Origin: JAPOUP01 sp026708635
Lineage (GTDB): Bacteria > Pseudomonadota > Alphaproteobacteria > Rhodobacterales > Rhodobacteraceae
DNA: 64,000 nt
Direction of reading: 5' to 3'
NCBI GenBank assembly: GCA_965200115.1
Contig: OZ241336.1
Coordinates: 2,232,001 to 2,296,000 of the forward strand
The stretch's first letter is position 1, and each line of letters starts with the position of its first letter. Below the pieces are notes generated by a model. That model did no database searches and was not told the origin of the DNA. It worked only from the letters and a program-made list of their open reading frames with translations. Positions 62,474 through 64,000 of the stretch are shown piece by piece. The translations under genes and the position numbers were made by a program.

Positions 62474-63432
62474 TCAGGGAGGCCGCGCCCGAAGGAACGC
62501 CTCCGCCGGCGTCAGGTAGCCCAGCGCCTTCCTGGGACGCGCGTTCAGGCGGTCCTGGACGGCCCTGACGTCGGCGTCCGTCACCTTGCGGAAGTCCGTT
62601 CCCTTGGGCAGGTACCCCCGCACCAGGCCGTTGGTGTGCTCGTTCAGCCCGCGCTCCCACGAGTGGTAGGGCCGCGCGAAGAAGAAGTCCGCGCCCAGCG
62701 CCCTGGACACCCGCGCGTGGTCCGCGAACTCCTTGCCGTTGTCTACCGTGACCGTGTGGACGGGGAGGGATCCCAGCATGCCGGTCATGGCGGCCCCGAC
62801 CGCGGCCGCGGTCTTCCTGTCGAGCCTCCGCAGGAGCCGTACTTCGACGCCCTGTCCACCAGCGACACCACGGCCCCGCTGTGGCCCGCGCCCACGATCG
62901 TGTCGGCCTCCCAGTCACCGACCCGCGCCTTCGCCTCCACCAGCGCCGGACGCTCGGAGATGTCCACCCGGCCCGGGATGTGGCCCCGGCCCGCGTGGGC
63001 CCCGCCCTTCCGGTTCGGCCTCTTTCCCCGGCGGCGCAGATGCCGCCAGAGCCGGCCACCGGCCCTGCGGTCGGCGTGGACGTGCCGGTAGATCCACTGA
63101 CGGCCCGCCATCGGATGGCCCTCCTTCCGGAGGCGACCGGAGATCTGCTCCGGGCTCCAGCCCTCCGCGAGCCGCTCCTCCACCATGCGCCACAGATCGG
63201 GCGTCATCCTGCGCGGGACCGACGAGGCCGCGCTGCGGCGCCCCTCGGCCTTCCCCTGCGCCTGCCCGTGGCGGTAGCCGCGCTTTCCCGAGTTCCGGCG
63301 CACCTCGCGCCAGACCGTCGTCCGGTCACGCCCCAGCTGGCGGGCGATCGCCCCGTTCGAATGCCCGCTTTTCCTCAGGGCGTGGATCTGGCATCTCTCG
63401 GCATAGGTCAGGTGGCGGTAGCCCTCGGGCAT
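62474..63432 (-). pseudogene. IS30-family transposase, one frameshift
   Basis: N-terminal part 63432-62785: MPEGYRHLTYAERCQIHALR, HSNGAIARQLGRDRTTVWRE (HTH) and VGDWEADTIVGAGHSGAVVS (first DDE Asp). A one-base shift near 62840 moves to the second frame: SLPVHTVTVDNGKEFADH (second Asp) and YHSWERGLNEHTNGLVRGYL (Glu). Otherwise complete at about 320 aa. It lies between the PLP enzyme and the ABC substrate-binding gene, probably splitting one operon. Confidence 0.85.
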
Positions 63433-63566
63433 GGCGGTCTCCCAGTCTGAACACCGGGACTGTCACCGCCATCCGGCCGATTCGCAACATCATGCGTTGC
63501 CTCAGCTAGCATTCACCCACATCGGGTGTTGCACCTCACTGTGGAACGGGGGCAAGGAGACGATCG

Positions 63567-64000
63567 ATGCATATCACCGCAAAAAGCACAGGCGCTCTGC
63601 TCTCATTGGCTTTGGCCGGGGTGTTGACCCTAGGGGCAACCCCTGCGCGGGCGAGCGACAAAATCAACTGCATTTTCCCGTTCTGGTTCGGATTCGCGCC
63701 GGTCTTTGTTGCCGAGGAAGAGGGCTATTTCGAAAGCGAAGGGCTTGAGGTTACGATCGCCTTCGACAATGATCGGGCGAATGTCTTGCCCGCGATGGCC
63801 AACGGGTCCATTGAATGCACGATGCGCACGATCGGTGAGTCCATGTCACGCCCCCGTCAAGCCGATACGACGGGCACGGTGATCGGGACCATAGATATTT
63901 CTGTCGGCGCTGATGGCGTTGTTGCCTCGGGCGATATCCAGTCGGTCGAAGATCTGATCGGTAAAACCATGGCTGGTGAGATCAATCACCCCGGCACCAC
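63567..64000 (+). CDS. ABC transporter substrate-binding protein, NMT1/SsuA type (partial)
   Basis: ATG 63567 with AAGGAG eight bases upstream; runs off the right edge after about 145 codons. Signal peptide (ALLSLALAGVLTLGATPARA) then FPFWFGFAPVFVAEEEGYFE, GLEVTIAFDNDRANVLPAMA and DLIGKTMAGEINHPGT, the start of an NMT1/ThiY/SsuA-like periplasmic binding domain. It would feed an ABC importer. Likely the uptake component for the ureohydrolase-kinase-PLP pathway, displaced from it by IS30 (inference). Confidence 0.85.
   Translation, partial: MHITAKSTGALLSLALAGVLTLGATPARASDKINCIFPFWFGFAPVFVAEEEGYFESEGLEVTIAFDNDRANVLPAMANGSIECTMRTIGESMSRPRQADTTGTVIGTIDISVGADGVVASGDIQSVEDLIGKTMAGEINHPGT

Overview
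The window reads as an IS-riddled chromosome segment of an alphaproteobacterium, most likely a member of, or close to, Rhodobacterales. The housekeeping blocks are collinear with that group: rodZ-ispG, tgt-lon (minus strand), sufT-like/iscA-like, ttcA, and yidC-MOSC-yihA-argB with 1-4 bp stop/start overlaps. This placement is inference from gene order and protein style; no marker-gene comparison could be run.

Region 1 (1-33.7 kb) is accessory and dominated by broken insertion sequences (IS110, IS200, IS4, IS5, IS21, IS630, ISAs1 and IS1634 types, DUF4338/DruA-linked pieces and a TOPRIM relic). Embedded in it is a bacterial sterol-biosynthesis locus. Five genes on the minus strand (24.8-32.9 kb) form a tightly packed operon: a 3-beta-HSD/SDR (SdmB-like), a Rieske oxygenase (SdmA-like), an ERG24/DHCR7-family sterol reductase, CYP51, and one 1134-aa polypeptide that fuses a squalene-epoxidase-type FAD monooxygenase to an oxidosqualene cyclase. 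A DHCR24 homologue (19.8-21.4 kb, same strand) lies beyond a nested IS insertion. Further left are a GPP34 (GOLPH3-like) domain fused to a second P450, a low-GC membrane di-iron desaturase, and a LolA-like periplasmic protein paired with an outer-membrane beta-barrel. Together they suggest squalene -> oxidosqualene -> tetracyclic sterol -> C14 and C4 demethylation -> C14(15) and C24(25) reduction, possibly with further oxidation and export to the outer membrane. Two nearly identical, catalytically dead IS200-like copies in inverted orientation (10.05-10.62 and 33.10-33.66 kb) bracket most of the locus.

Region 2 (33.9-57.6 kb) is the housekeeping core: RodZ, IspG, a DsbA-like protein, an M48 protease, an aminotransferase, IspH, tRNA-Asp(GTC), tRNA-Val(TAC), Lon, Tgt, two Fe-S assembly proteins, TtcA, YidC, a MOSC protein, YihA, ArgB and SixA. 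It is interrupted by an ISKra4 element with a clear 19-bp target duplication, two IS5-type copies, and three MITE-like non-autonomous repeats.

Region 3 (57.7-64 kb) is a catabolic-looking cluster: a LysR regulator divergent from a ureohydrolase (agmatinase/guanidinobutyrase family), a translationally coupled APH-type kinase, a class-III PLP enzyme and, beyond a frameshifted IS30, the start of an NMT1/SsuA-type ABC substrate-binding protein. A kinase plus class-III PLP phospho-lyase acting after a ureohydrolase would suit degradation of a hydroxylated guanidino compound (inference).

The abundance of frameshifted transposases, remnants and nested insertions suggests a genome undergoing IS expansion and decay, as seen in host-restricted or recently bottlenecked bacteria (inference).
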